A stretch of 64,000 nt of DNA from Candidatus Helarchaeota archaeon (lineage in GTDB: Archaea > Asgardarchaeota > Lokiarchaeia > Helarchaeales > RDOG01), in assembly GCA_019058315.1 (NCBI GenBank), contig JAHPZH010000001.1, positions 1,411,318 to 1,475,317 of the forward strand, in the 5' to 3' direction. A model generated the notes under the pieces. That model was not told the DNA's origin. It searched no databases and saw only the letters and a program-made list of their open reading frames with translations. This document shows positions 17,695 through 26,261 of the stretch, in pieces; the first letter of the stretch is position 1, and every line of letters begins with the position of its first letter. A program made the translations under genes and the position numbers.

Positions 17695-18501
17695 TTGGAT
17701 AAAAACATTCAAAAAAAAATTGATGAAGTCCATAAGATTCTAAAAAATAAAAAAGTACTAGTTGCCTATTCTGGTGGAGTGGATAGTAGTACAATTTCTA
17801 GTTTAGCTAAGGATGTTTGTGATAGAGTTTTTGCAGTTACTGTGTATTCTCAATTAATGACAGAGGATGAATTAAAAAATGCCAAAGAAACTGCAAATAA
17901 AATGGGCATAGAATGGAAAGTAATAGAACTTAATATATTATCTAACGAAAAATTTGTTGAAAATCCACCTGATAGATGTTATTATTGTAAAAAAGAAATT
18001 TTAAACGAACTTTTATCTATTGCAAAGGAAGAAGGATTAGATCTTATTATTGATGGAACAAATGCAGATGATTTAGAAGATCATAGACCAGGTCATGTAG
18101 CGCTTGTAGAATTAAATGTCAGATCTCCACTAGCTGAAGCAGGTATTAGAAAAAATGAAATAAGGGAAATAGCTAAATCTCGGGGTCTAGATGTTTGGGA
18201 TCGCCCTTCTTTGGCATGTTTAGCCTCACGTATACCTTATGGGAGGAAAATTACAGAAGAAAAATTAACAATAATTGAAAAAGCTGAAAGAGTCATCAAA
18301 CATAAAGCCCATGTCAAGGTTGTGAGAGTGAGATGCTATGATGATTTAGCAAAAATAGAAATTGGAAAAAAAGAGATGAAAAATATATTATCTGAAGAAA
18401 TTTTAAACGATATAACGGATTATTTGAAAAATTTAGGGTTTAAATATGTAACATTGGATTTAGAAGGATATAGATCCGGTGCTTTAGATGAAATTCTTTA
18501 A
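17695..18501 (+). CDS. larE: ATP-dependent sulfur transferase LarE
   Basis: LarE supplies sulfur to the nickel-pincer cofactor made with LarB and LarC. Seen: PP-loop AYSGGVDSS (residues 24-32), RCYYCKKE, GTNADD, and the LarE signature PSLACLASRIPYG with Cys175 aligned with the sacrificial Cys176 of the Lactobacillus protein. A TTG start at 17695 is chosen because no ATG lies near the conserved N-terminus. Length 268 is normal. No larA, larB or larC gene is seen in this window, so either they lie elsewhere or this member serves another thiolation. Confidence 0.92.
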   Translation: MDKNIQKKIDEVHKILKNKKVLVAYSGGVDSSTISSLAKDVCDRVFAVTVYSQLMTEDELKNAKETANKMGIEWKVIELNILSNEKFVENPPDRCYYCKKEILNELLSIAKEEGLDLIIDGTNADDLEDHRPGHVALVELNVRSPLAEAGIRKNEIREIAKSRGLDVWDRPSLACLASRIPYGRKITEEKLTIIEKAERVIKHKAHVKVVRVRCYDDLAKIEIGKKEMKNILSEEILNDITDYLKNLGFKYVTLDLEGYRSGALDEIL

Positions 18502-18512
18502 TATTATAAAAT

Positions 18513-19385
18513 TTAAATAAAAGGCTGTGGAGGTTTAATTTCTCCTACAATTAATGCTGAAGGATTTTTTTTACTCTCTTTTTGTCTAAAATCCAGTAAT
18601 TTTTGGCCAATTTCAGAAAAAGCTAGAACGGGGATTATTTTTCCATATACTTTTCTAGCCTTTTTAGCTACTATTTCTCTCATGACTTTAGAACTACATG
18701 TCTGTGCAAAATCGAGCTGTAAAATATAAGGAACTATATCCTCGGTAATACCAGTAGAGTGCATTCCACAAACTATTGCCTTTGCATTATATTTTTTTTC
18801 GAGAGCACGAATTTTTTCTATATCTTTTGCCATTGCTGCTGGAATAGTGACGCCTACTTTTTTATAACCTAATTGAAATGCTTTTTCTAAACCAGCTATT
18901 TGATCTATTGTGGCATTTTCAGGATCTAGAACAGTTGCACCCAATTCTTTTAATCTAGAAATTACTTCAGGAATTGGAGTTGTTGAAATAAGGGCATTCA
19001 TTGCAATTCCAATACCTTGAACTATTTCTGGGTTATTAGTAATAACTGTTCCAGCCCCATCACATGGTTCTATCATACAATCAATTAAACCATTTTGTAA
19101 TGCAGTAGTAAATGTTTCAGATGCCCCAAGTCCGACTCCGAAGACCTTTGAGACTAATATCCTATTAGGAGTACATAAACGGGAAATCGATCTTATTTTA
19201 TTTTCTAGATGTTTTTTAACTGTTTCTTTTGTATGATAAGTTGTTCCAAGCATGCGTTCATGTAGAGGACAATATTTTACTAGTGGTTCAGTTTCCACTG
19301 CGATCACTTTCTTATTACTCACAATTACTCGAGCTTTGGCTATTTCCCAAACATGTCGATCCTCTTTTTTAGACAATTGTATCAC
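18513..19385 (-). CDS. DUF2099 family protein (methanogenesis marker protein 8 family)
   Basis: The 290-residue product shows the family's hallmarks: an N-terminal beta region ARVIVSNKKVIAVETEPLVKYCP, CTPNRIL, a Cys-Asp-Gly-Ala-Gly turn (PCDGAGTV), VQGIGI-MNALISTTPIPEVI, and GMHSTGI. Several conserved Cys suggest metal or sulfur chemistry. The family is found in all methanogens but also outside them, and its function is undefined. Here it lies end to end with larE (11 bases between stops) and near SepCysS, a setting of sulfur transfer rather than methanogenesis. Confidence 0.85.
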   Translation of the reverse strand: MIQLSKKEDRHVWEIAKARVIVSNKKVIAVETEPLVKYCPLHERMLGTTYHTKETVKKHLENKIRSISRLCTPNRILVSKVFGVGLGASETFTTALQNGLIDCMIEPCDGAGTVITNNPEIVQGIGIAMNALISTTPIPEVISRLKELGATVLDPENATIDQIAGLEKAFQLGYKKVGVTIPAAMAKDIEKIRALEKKYNAKAIVCGMHSTGITEDIVPYILQLDFAQTCSSKVMREIVAKKARKVYGKIIPVLAFSEIGQKLLDFRQKESKKNPSALIVGEIKPPQPFI

Positions 19386-19536
19386 TTTAAATTTTAATTA
19401 AGTAAAAGAATTTTCACTAATTAGATTGATAAAACTAAATATAACATAGAAATTCTATTTTTAGAATTATTTATTACTATGTATAAAATATTTCAATATT
19501 ATTTTTTATGTAAAATTTCGAGATAATTTAATTAAG

Positions 19537-19866
19537 GTGGTTGAAATCGGGAAAAGGACTTTGTTTAAAGGAATAATTCGTGGAACTGCAACTTCAAATT
19601 TGGAGGGTTGTAGTTTTGTCATGAAAATAGATGATAAGATTGAAGGTATACCAGAAGAATTCGTAGTTTATTCTACTAGTTTACGATCAGCATATGATTA
19701 TCAAAGTGGGAGTAATAAAAGAACCTTAAGCACTCAAATTAGACAAGGAGATTCTTTGGTAGTAGAAGGTGAATTAATTCAAGAATTCTTAGGAAATGAA
19801 AATCTTGAACTTATAAGAATGGGAGCGAAACATATCTATAATGTAACGTTGAAATGTGGTTTCTAA
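19537..19866 (+). CDS. Small beta-rich protein, OB-fold-like, 109 residues
   Basis: Starts with GTG at 19537 overlapping an AAGGTGG element. Beta-strand-like segments alternate throughout (KGIIRGTA, SFVMKIDDKI, FVVYSTS, DSLVVEGEL, AKHIYNVTL), compatible with an OB or similar small barrel. One Cys near each end. No known family. It is divergent from DUF2099 and convergent with SepCysS, with 36 bases to the latter's stop. Confidence 0.65.
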   Translation: MVEIGKRTLFKGIIRGTATSNLEGCSFVMKIDDKIEGIPEEFVVYSTSLRSAYDYQSGSNKRTLSTQIRQGDSLVVEGELIQEFLGNENLELIRMGAKHIYNVTLKCGF

Positions 19867-19902
19867 TTTTCAATATTTTTAAAAAAACGAACAAAATATT
19901 GT

Positions 19903-21105
19903 CTAATTTATTTTTATATTATTTTCTTCAGCTATCTTCTGAAAAACTTCTGCAACCTTTTTAATTTCATCCCAAGTTAAACCATAAGTATTTAATTTAA
20001 AATGTTTTGAGGATCCTGGAAAGATTCCAGCAATTTTATCCTTTTTTAAAGCTTTATAGAGGAAATATCCTTTTTCTTTATGTTTTAAAGATGCTTCATA
20101 AAGAGAAGGGGTCTCAAATTGTGTTAAAGTGTGTTGTTTTGGTCTAACTCCCAGAGCTTTAACATCTTCGATTCTTTCCATTTCAGTAACAAAATATCTA
20201 ATCTTTTTTATTTCTTCATCCCAATTTTCTTGCTTTGTTCTTTTAACTACTCTAGGAAAACTAGCGATTAAAGTTGCGAGTGGTGCACCATATACAGGAG
20301 GACAACCAAAAAAGTGATACTCTTTCTGTAAAAATTGTCTAGAAGACCAATCACCTTTTATTGTAGAAGTTGAAAATATTTTTTTTGCCCATTCTGATGT
20401 TGTCCCAAGGACACCTATAGGTCCAGAGGCAGCCATACTTTTATGCCCACTACCAATAAGGATGTCTGCACCTACTTCTTTTCCTTTTATTGGCATAACT
20501 CCTACAGAATAAGCCCCATTAACCACAAGGGGAATTTTGTAATCCTTACAAATCTTAGAAACGATTTTAATATCATTTACATTTCCATAATTATAATCCA
20601 CATGAGTTAGAACTACAAATGGAGGTTTTTTTCCAGTTTGAGCATTAACTTCTTCAATTTTTTCAGCATATGCCTCCAAATTCAATTTAAATTCGGGATG
20701 ACCTTTATGAGGAACTTCTATAATTTTTACTTTATTATCTTCTGCAGCCAAATATGTTGTATAATGGGCAAGACTATCTATAACTACGACATCTCCTGGG
20801 TTGGCAATGACTTTAAAAATGATATTCATAGCCATACGTGAGCCAGCAGTCGGGCGCACTTCATCCATTCCCATAAATATTGCCATATCCGTTAAGAAAT
20901 CATGAATAGGAGGCTTATTTATTGTATCAAGCCGCCCTTCTAGACACATATCACATACAGAATAGCCATCCCCAAATTCAGATAATACTTTTTTGGCCTC
21001 TGGCGTCAATTTACCAGCAGCTTGGATTGGATGAATATTAATGAAATCCTTTTTTGTTATTCTGGTTATATTAGAATATTTTTGGAGTCTTTTAGGATCT
21101 ATCAA
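19903..21105 (-). CDS. pscS: O-phosphoseryl-tRNA(Cys):Cys-tRNA synthase (SepCysS)
   Basis: PLP enzyme that turns phosphoseryl-tRNA-Cys into cysteinyl-tRNA-Cys. The family signature INIHPIQAAGKLTPEA and FGDGYSVCDMC is intact: Cys51 and Cys54 plus Cys268 (FFGCPPVYGAP) match the three persulfide cysteines of studied enzymes, and Lys222 (GSGHKSMA) is the PLP lysine. Length 400 is normal. SepRS (pSerS) and the accessory SepCysE are not in this window. With the tRNA-Cys at 6993 and a desulfurase at 4671 it implies tRNA-dependent cysteine synthesis in this organism. Confidence 0.95.
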   Translation of the reverse strand: MIDPKRLQKYSNITRITKKDFINIHPIQAAGKLTPEAKKVLSEFGDGYSVCDMCLEGRLDTINKPPIHDFLTDMAIFMGMDEVRPTAGSRMAMNIIFKVIANPGDVVVIDSLAHYTTYLAAEDNKVKIIEVPHKGHPEFKLNLEAYAEKIEEVNAQTGKKPPFVVLTHVDYNYGNVNDIKIVSKICKDYKIPLVVNGAYSVGVMPIKGKEVGADILIGSGHKSMAASGPIGVLGTTSEWAKKIFSTSTIKGDWSSRQFLQKEYHFFGCPPVYGAPLATLIASFPRVVKRTKQENWDEEIKKIRYFVTEMERIEDVKALGVRPKQHTLTQFETPSLYEASLKHKEKGYFLYKALKKDKIAGIFPGSSKHFKLNTYGLTWDEIKKVAEVFQKIAEENNIKIN

Positions 21106-21222
21106 ATAAAACCCTCTAAATTTAATTAAATACCATATATGGAATATTACTAGTTGCTAAATATGAGAAGGAATCTAATATTAAATAAAAATCGATGGTT
21201 TAATAATATAAAAAATAAAAAA

Positions 21223-21687
21223 TTAGACATCAAGTCTTAGGCGAGTATAGCGAGGTTTAAATCCCAAATCATCAAAAATTTTCAAAGCTTTTTTTGTTTC
21301 TTCACGTACATTAGTTTCAATGGTGTCAACATTTTTTTCTCCTTTTAAAAAGTCTATAGCTGCTTTTAATAATTGATATCCAACTTGTTGACCTCGGCAT
21401 TTCCCTGATACATACCATAAAGAGATATCACCAAATCTTCTTTTTAACAAATCAGTTTCGATTTCTGCTACAACAAGACCACAGAGAGTTCCGTCTTTAT
21501 CCGCACAAAATATTTTAATGTCAGAAAAAGCTAATTCTTTGATTTCTAGCCCGACAAAATAGCTATCAAGTAAGGTTAACCATAAACTTTCGTAAAATGG
21601 CTGGTTTAGTGACTCGACGAATTCTTTTACTAAATCTGTAATTGCTTCTTTGTCTTTTTTTTCAACGGAACGAATTTTTACTGCCAA
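21223..21687 (-). CDS. GNAT-family N-acetyltransferase
   Basis: A single GNAT domain of 154 residues: beta strand ADKDGTLCGLVVAEI, acetyl-CoA loop GKCRGQQVGYQLL (the R-x-x-G-x-G/A type turn), and C-terminal ALKIFDDLGFKPR, typical of RimI-like members. Acceptor unknown. Monocistronic. Confidence 0.9.
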   Translation of the reverse strand: MAVKIRSVEKKDKEAITDLVKEFVESLNQPFYESLWLTLLDSYFVGLEIKELAFSDIKIFCADKDGTLCGLVVAEIETDLLKRRFGDISLWYVSGKCRGQQVGYQLLKAAIDFLKGEKNVDTIETNVREETKKALKIFDDLGFKPRYTRLRLDV

Positions 21688-21861
21688 AACTTATTTCTCC
21701 TTTTAATTAATTGTTAAATTTTTACTATTGTTGGTAGGATATAAGTCTTTAAAATATTTCTTCTTTTTTGTAATGATTATTTTAATTGATAAATTTGCAA
21801 ATTTCTAACTTTTTAAAATAATAATAAGATAGATAAGTAAAAAATAATAGAGTGATTAAAT

Positions 21862-22665
21862 ATGTCCCCTTTCATGTCTTTATCGCATGTTAAAATGTAT
21901 TATGAGATTCATGGAGAGGGTGATAATTTTATTACAATGATTCATGGCTGGACTGAATCGGGAAAATTCTGGAGGGAACAGTTACCAATATTTGATAAAG
22001 ATAAATATAAAATAATTTTATTAGATTTAAAAGGACATGGAAGATCATCAAAAAACAGAAGAGGGTATTTAATTAGAAATCATTCGTATGACGTATACGA
22101 ATTGCTAGAAAATTTAGGAGTTAATGAGACTATATTATTCGGACATTCTTTAGGTGGGATGGTTACTCTAGATTTTTATTTTCGCCGTCCTATTAAGATA
22201 AGAGCCATGTGTTTATTCAATACCAGCTCCAGAGCAATGAGATTGCCAAGAAGTCTTTCAGAACTTGGAGGAATTGGTAGATTTGGGTTAAGAAAATTTT
22301 TTATGACTGTTTATGATTTTTCTCCTGACCGCGTATTTTCTCATAAAAAAGAAGAGAATGTCCAAGAACTTATTAAAGAAGCAAATGATCCCGTCATAAC
22401 TCCACCACGTGTCAGTATTATGTGTGGAATTGGAGCATTTAATTTTAATGTAGAGTACAAATTAAATAGGATAGATATTCCGGTTTTAATTATGACAGGA
22501 GAGAAAGATGCGGTTACACCTCCCAGATTAACATATAAAATGCAAAAATTTATTCCAAATTCAATTTGCCATATAATTCCAGATACTGGACATATGGCAG
22601 TCATTGAAAAATCCGATGAAGTGAATAAATACTTACTAAAATTTTTCTCTAAAAATAAACTCTGA
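21862..22665 (+). CDS. Alpha/beta hydrolase, 267 residues
   Basis: Motifs: MIHGWTESGKFW (oxyanion), DLKGHGRSS, nucleophile GHSLGGM (about 93-99), acid in MTGEKDAVTPP and His in DTGHMAVIE. Cytoplasmic, no signal. Fits the esterase/haloperoxidase-like group; substrate unknown. Convergent with the aldolase gene, 13 bases between stops. It is only distantly similar to the hydrolase at 3499. Confidence 0.9.
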   Translation: MSPFMSLSHVKMYYEIHGEGDNFITMIHGWTESGKFWREQLPIFDKDKYKIILLDLKGHGRSSKNRRGYLIRNHSYDVYELLENLGVNETILFGHSLGGMVTLDFYFRRPIKIRAMCLFNTSSRAMRLPRSLSELGGIGRFGLRKFFMTVYDFSPDRVFSHKKEENVQELIKEANDPVITPPRVSIMCGIGAFNFNVEYKLNRIDIPVLIMTGEKDAVTPPRLTYKMQKFIPNSICHIIPDTGHMAVIEKSDEVNKYLLKFFSKNKL

Positions 22666-22678
22666 TTTCTAGGTTAGC

Positions 22679-23356
22679 TTATTTGTCTGATTTTTGTAAT
22701 AATTTTTTCCTATATTGTTCAATTTCCAAATTTAAAATTGCTTGTGAATCTTTTTTAGATAGAACATAAGGCTCACCAAGTAATTTGGCTTGAAATAAGA
22801 TCTGGGCCCCTGATTCTAAAACTTGTGTTCTGGTATAAGCTTCTTTAATCGATTTTCCTACTGCGATAGCCCCATGATTTTTTAAAACACAACTTGGGAC
22901 ATCCTTCATTGCTTGGACGACAAGCTGTGCCATATCTTCAGTGCATGGCGTGACATATGTCACTTGAGGAACATAATCACCCAAATAGACTACAAAATCT
23001 GGAAATAAAGGGACTAGTAAAATATCTACGGACGAAAGAGAAATTACGTAAGGAGGATGTGAATGAAAAATACAATTAATATCGGATCTGGCTTGATAAA
23101 GAAACAGATGTAATGCAACTTCGGAAGATGGCATTAATCGGGAGTCCAAAATTTTTCCGGTTGAAACATCAATAGGAACAAAATCGTCTATACTCATTTC
23201 CATAAAAGGGATTCCCGAGGGTGAAATCCACATAACACCATCCTCATCTTTAATCGAAGTATTTCCACCAGGTCCTATCACTAACCCTTCCTTTTGCATT
23301 AATTGGCTGTATTCAAGGAGTAAAGTTTTTTTCTTTTTAAGTTCTTCATCGGTCAA
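22679..23356 (-). CDS. Class II aldolase, FucA/AraD family
   Basis: Zn-dependent aldolase of 225 residues: GNTSIKD, PSG-P, catalytic Glu in PSSEVALH (about 77), zinc ligands in HSHPP (about 99-101) and in KNHGAIAVG. The family includes L-fuculose-1-phosphate aldolase; archaeal members such as MJ1418 make lactaldehyde from fuculose-1-phosphate for coenzyme F420. Which substrate applies cannot be told here, and no F420 gene is adjacent. Confidence 0.92.
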   Translation of the reverse strand: MTDEELKKKKTLLLEYSQLMQKEGLVIGPGGNTSIKDEDGVMWISPSGIPFMEMSIDDFVPIDVSTGKILDSRLMPSSEVALHLFLYQARSDINCIFHSHPPYVISLSSVDILLVPLFPDFVVYLGDYVPQVTYVTPCTEDMAQLVVQAMKDVPSCVLKNHGAIAVGKSIKEAYTRTQVLESGAQILFQAKLLGEPYVLSKKDSQAILNLEIEQYRKKLLQKSDK

Positions 23357-23428
23357 TCATAACACCAATATTTTATAGATTATATTCAAATAAAAATTAT
23401 AAAAAGATCGTAAAGAGTGTATTTAAAA

Positions 23429-23755
23429 ATGCATAAGGCATTCCAACAAGTTGAAGAAGCGGATTTAGTTATATTTTTTTACAATTGGGAAGAATGGAAA
23501 ATTGAGAAGCCGTATAATAAAAATATAGAAGGTATTGAACAGCTGAATAAGAATATATTAAAAGAATCGATATTGAAAATGGAAATAAAACGAGATCTTG
23601 TAGTAGTAATTTTAGATAAGAGAGAATCTGATATACAAATTGATGAAATAACTAAGTTTTTAAAAATATTTAGATTTAAGAGAATGATTTTTCAAGCAGG
23701 AATATCAAATATGCATCCAGATGGTAGACCAATTCTAAAAGAGGAATGGTTATGA
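23429..23755 (+). CDS. Unknown protein, 108 residues
   Basis: I choose the ATG at 23429 rather than an in-frame GTG twelve bases earlier. An alternating alpha/beta pattern is visible (ADLVIFFYNW, DLVVVILDKR, RMIFQAGI), reminiscent of a small Rossmann-like or ferredoxin-like domain. No catalytic motif and no known family. Divergent from the aldolase gene, so both may share a promoter region of about 70 bases. Confidence 0.6.
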   Translation: MHKAFQQVEEADLVIFFYNWEEWKIEKPYNKNIEGIEQLNKNILKESILKMEIKRDLVVVILDKRESDIQIDEITKFLKIFRFKRMIFQAGISNMHPDGRPILKEEWL

Positions 23756-23873
23756 GGAAAGAAAATAAAAAGGAGATTATATAATTGAATTTACTTTAAT
23801 TTTTCAATAAAGTCTGGGATATTAGGAGCTGTTAAAATAGTTCCCTATCTTAATTAATTTAGATATTATAATA

Positions 23874-24182
23874 TTAAATTTTACCATGTTCCAATTGGTA
23901 GTACCGTGTCCATCCAACTATTGCTAATATTGCTCCAGTTATTATGATTAAAGCACCAACAATCGTAAAGATTGTAGAACTATTAAGCATTCTTTGTCCT
24001 TGAGATATTAATGGAAGTATCGTTATTATTAACATAGATGAATCGCTATCAAACGTACCCATCGTCGTTATCAAGAACAAAATGTTCGTAGTCATTATAC
24101 GATTGGCTAACATACGCATCATTAAGCTAAAACCTAAAATAATACCACCTACACCAGCCAAGACTAGGCCAATTATACCCAT
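23874..24182 (-). CDS. Small membrane protein, 102 residues
   Basis: Three hydrophobic segments are visible: GIIGLVLAGVGGIILGFSL at the N-terminus, a central TNILFLITTMG-to-IITILPLI region, and TIFTIVGALIIITGAILAIV near the C-terminus, followed by a short charged tail. Looks like a two- or three-span membrane protein. No family recognised. Preceded by an untranslated stretch of about 180 bases without other features. Confidence 0.6.
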   Translation of the reverse strand: MGIIGLVLAGVGGIILGFSLMMRMLANRIMTTNILFLITTMGTFDSDSSMLIITILPLISQGQRMLNSSTIFTIVGALIIITGAILAIVGWTRYYQLEHGKI

Positions 24183-24360
24183 TGCAAATTCTCCTTTATG
24201 TTCCAGTTCTAATCACCTCTTAAGTCGATTTTTAAATAATAACTAAATTAATTTTACTTATATGCATTTTAAATATTACCAAGTAAAAATTTGTAAAATG
24301 ATTTCTTTTTTTAGTCAAAATTCTTTTTATAGATTAATAAATTCAAATTGATGTGATCAT

Positions 24361-25104
24361 TTGGAGTTGGGTATTGGAGAAAAATTTCAAAAGGAAACAA
24401 AATATAATCGTAATACCATGAAAGGTGGCTTTTTGGATTGGGTAACCAAACCTGACATTTATAAAACATATTCAGAAGTTAAAAAGATAAAGTTACCCGA
24501 ACCGAAACAAAAGAAAAATATGGTTCTTGATGAAATTTTACAAATAAGGCATAGTATACGTAATTTTTCTGAAGACCCGGTCAGTTTACAAGATCTTTCA
24601 TACCTTTTATGGGCTACAACAGGTATACAAAGAATTGAGCATGGATATGAGTTTCGAACAGCTCCTTCAGCAGGTGCACTTTATCCTATTGAGACCTATT
24701 TGGTTGTGAATAATGTAGAAGATCTTGAGCAAGGAGTATACCACTACGCAATAAAAAACCATAAATTAGAGCAATTAAAAGTAGGAGATTATAGCATTAA
24801 GATAGCTAGAGCAGCTTTAGGGCAAAAGATAGCTCAATTCGCTGCAGTTGATTTCATCTGGACAGCAATATATTTTAGATCGATATGGAAATATAAACAA
24901 CGTGCATTTAGGTATATTTATCTGGATTGTGGACATATTGGGCAAAATCTAGCTCTTGCATCAGTAAGCCTTGGGCTAGGAAGTTGCCAAATTGGAGCAA
25001 TTTTTGATGATGAGGCAAATGAAATAGTTGGAGTGGATGGGGAAAAGGAAAGTGTTATTTATATGTGTGTTGTCGGTCATCCAAAGCAAGCTTTTTTATT
25101 ATAA
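24361..25104 (+). CDS. SagB-type nitroreductase-family oxidoreductase
   Basis: FMN-dependent nitroreductase fold of the SagB/ThcOx group: RHSIRNFSEDPVS, LLWATTGIQ, APSAGALYP (the SagB signature around residue 100), VYHY, and LALASVSLGLGSCQIGA. Length 247 fits. Members oxidise azolines to azoles in peptide natural products, but stand-alone members of unknown role are common. TTG at 24361 is taken as start; an ATG at 24418 is possible. It leads a plus-strand group with a creatininase-family gene (63 bases) and a membrane hydrolase. Confidence 0.9.
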   Translation: MELGIGEKFQKETKYNRNTMKGGFLDWVTKPDIYKTYSEVKKIKLPEPKQKKNMVLDEILQIRHSIRNFSEDPVSLQDLSYLLWATTGIQRIEHGYEFRTAPSAGALYPIETYLVVNNVEDLEQGVYHYAIKNHKLEQLKVGDYSIKIARAALGQKIAQFAAVDFIWTAIYFRSIWKYKQRAFRYIYLDCGHIGQNLALASVSLGLGSCQIGAIFDDEANEIVGVDGEKESVIYMCVVGHPKQAFLL

Positions 25105-25167
25105 GGTTTAAAAACAGAATCTATCTATAGTTTCACAAATCAATTATGCCAGAGAAATAATTGGGTA

Positions 25168-26238
25168 ATGTATATGACTAATCAAGAATCAAAGCGTATC
25201 GAAATAATTGATTTATATCGTAATCAAAAACCTATCTATGAAGATGAAAATTTAACTTTGGTTAGATTGGAATCATTAACTAGAAATGGATTAAATAAAT
25301 TAAATAAAAACGATGCTTTAGTTATCATTCCGATTGCGCCTATCGAAGCTCATGGAAATTTTTTACCAATTGGTTCAGATTATATTGAAAGTATTTTGAT
25401 GGTTGAACTTATTAAAGAAACCTTAAAAGAAAAAAGGTCTAATAATCATTACACCATTGTTGAATCTCCAGGAATACCAATTGGAACAGGTGCCCTTCGA
25501 TCAGTTGAAGGTACTCTTGATATTGGACATAGAGCCTTTCGTGATTGTGTTATTGACTTTATTGATGGTTTAGTTAAAGCAGGATTTAAACGATTTTTAA
25601 TTATTACAGTTCATCATGGCATGATTCATGCTTATGCGTTGGAGGAAGCAGCAGATAAAATAGTAAAAAGATATAGAAAAAAAGATGTGAGAGTTACTTC
25701 TCCTGTGCATTGGATAGCTAAAACATTGTATATGGACGACCCTAAAAAAACATGGTCTAGATTAGTGGAGAAAATAGGACAAAAGTCTTTAAGCGATGAA
25801 GAGTTAGAAGCAATTAAACATGATCATCATGCTTCTATAATGGAGACGTGTTTTATGAAAAAAGTCAACCCTGATCTTGTAGATCCAGAATACAAAACTT
25901 CTGGACCTATTTTCGATGGAATTAACAATCAATTATTAGGTTTACTTACCAGCCGATATAAATATGACCACCAAGGACTTGCATACAACGGCAATCCAAG
26001 CTTAACAGACAATAGAGATTGGTATTCTCTTTATGTAGAAAAGATAAAAGAGATTGGTTTGGAATTTATTGATGCACTTTATAATAAAGATCCAAACGCT
26101 TTTAAACCATATCTTCACTCACATATTTGGCAATTTAAATTTCTTAAGACCAATTTTAAGCAATATTTTATTATTCCTTTCATTATCTTTATGATAGTTC
26201 TTCCATGGATCTTATTTTTTATAAATTTACAGACTTAA
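25168..26238 (+). CDS. Creatininase-family amidohydrolase with C-terminal membrane anchor
   Basis: The metal-binding pattern of the creatininase family is present: IPIAPIEAHGNFLPIGSD (Glu, His, Asp ligands), GTGALRSVEGT, TVHHGMIHA and a late DHHASIMET. The family includes creatininase, archaeal ArfB (FAPy-type deformylase in F420/riboflavin synthesis) and MftE peptidase. Unusually, the last 25 residues form a membrane span (IIPFIIFMIVLPWILFFI), placing the enzyme at the membrane. 356 residues, against about 240-270 for typical family members; the extra part is insertions plus the anchor. Likely in an operon with neighbours. Confidence 0.88.
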   Translation: MYMTNQESKRIEIIDLYRNQKPIYEDENLTLVRLESLTRNGLNKLNKNDALVIIPIAPIEAHGNFLPIGSDYIESILMVELIKETLKEKRSNNHYTIVESPGIPIGTGALRSVEGTLDIGHRAFRDCVIDFIDGLVKAGFKRFLIITVHHGMIHAYALEEAADKIVKRYRKKDVRVTSPVHWIAKTLYMDDPKKTWSRLVEKIGQKSLSDEELEAIKHDHHASIMETCFMKKVNPDLVDPEYKTSGPIFDGINNQLLGLLTSRYKYDHQGLAYNGNPSLTDNRDWYSLYVEKIKEIGLEFIDALYNKDPNAFKPYLHSHIWQFKFLKTNFKQYFIIPFIIFMIVLPWILFFINLQT

Positions 26239-26261
26239 TTAATTATTAACTTCTAATTTAT

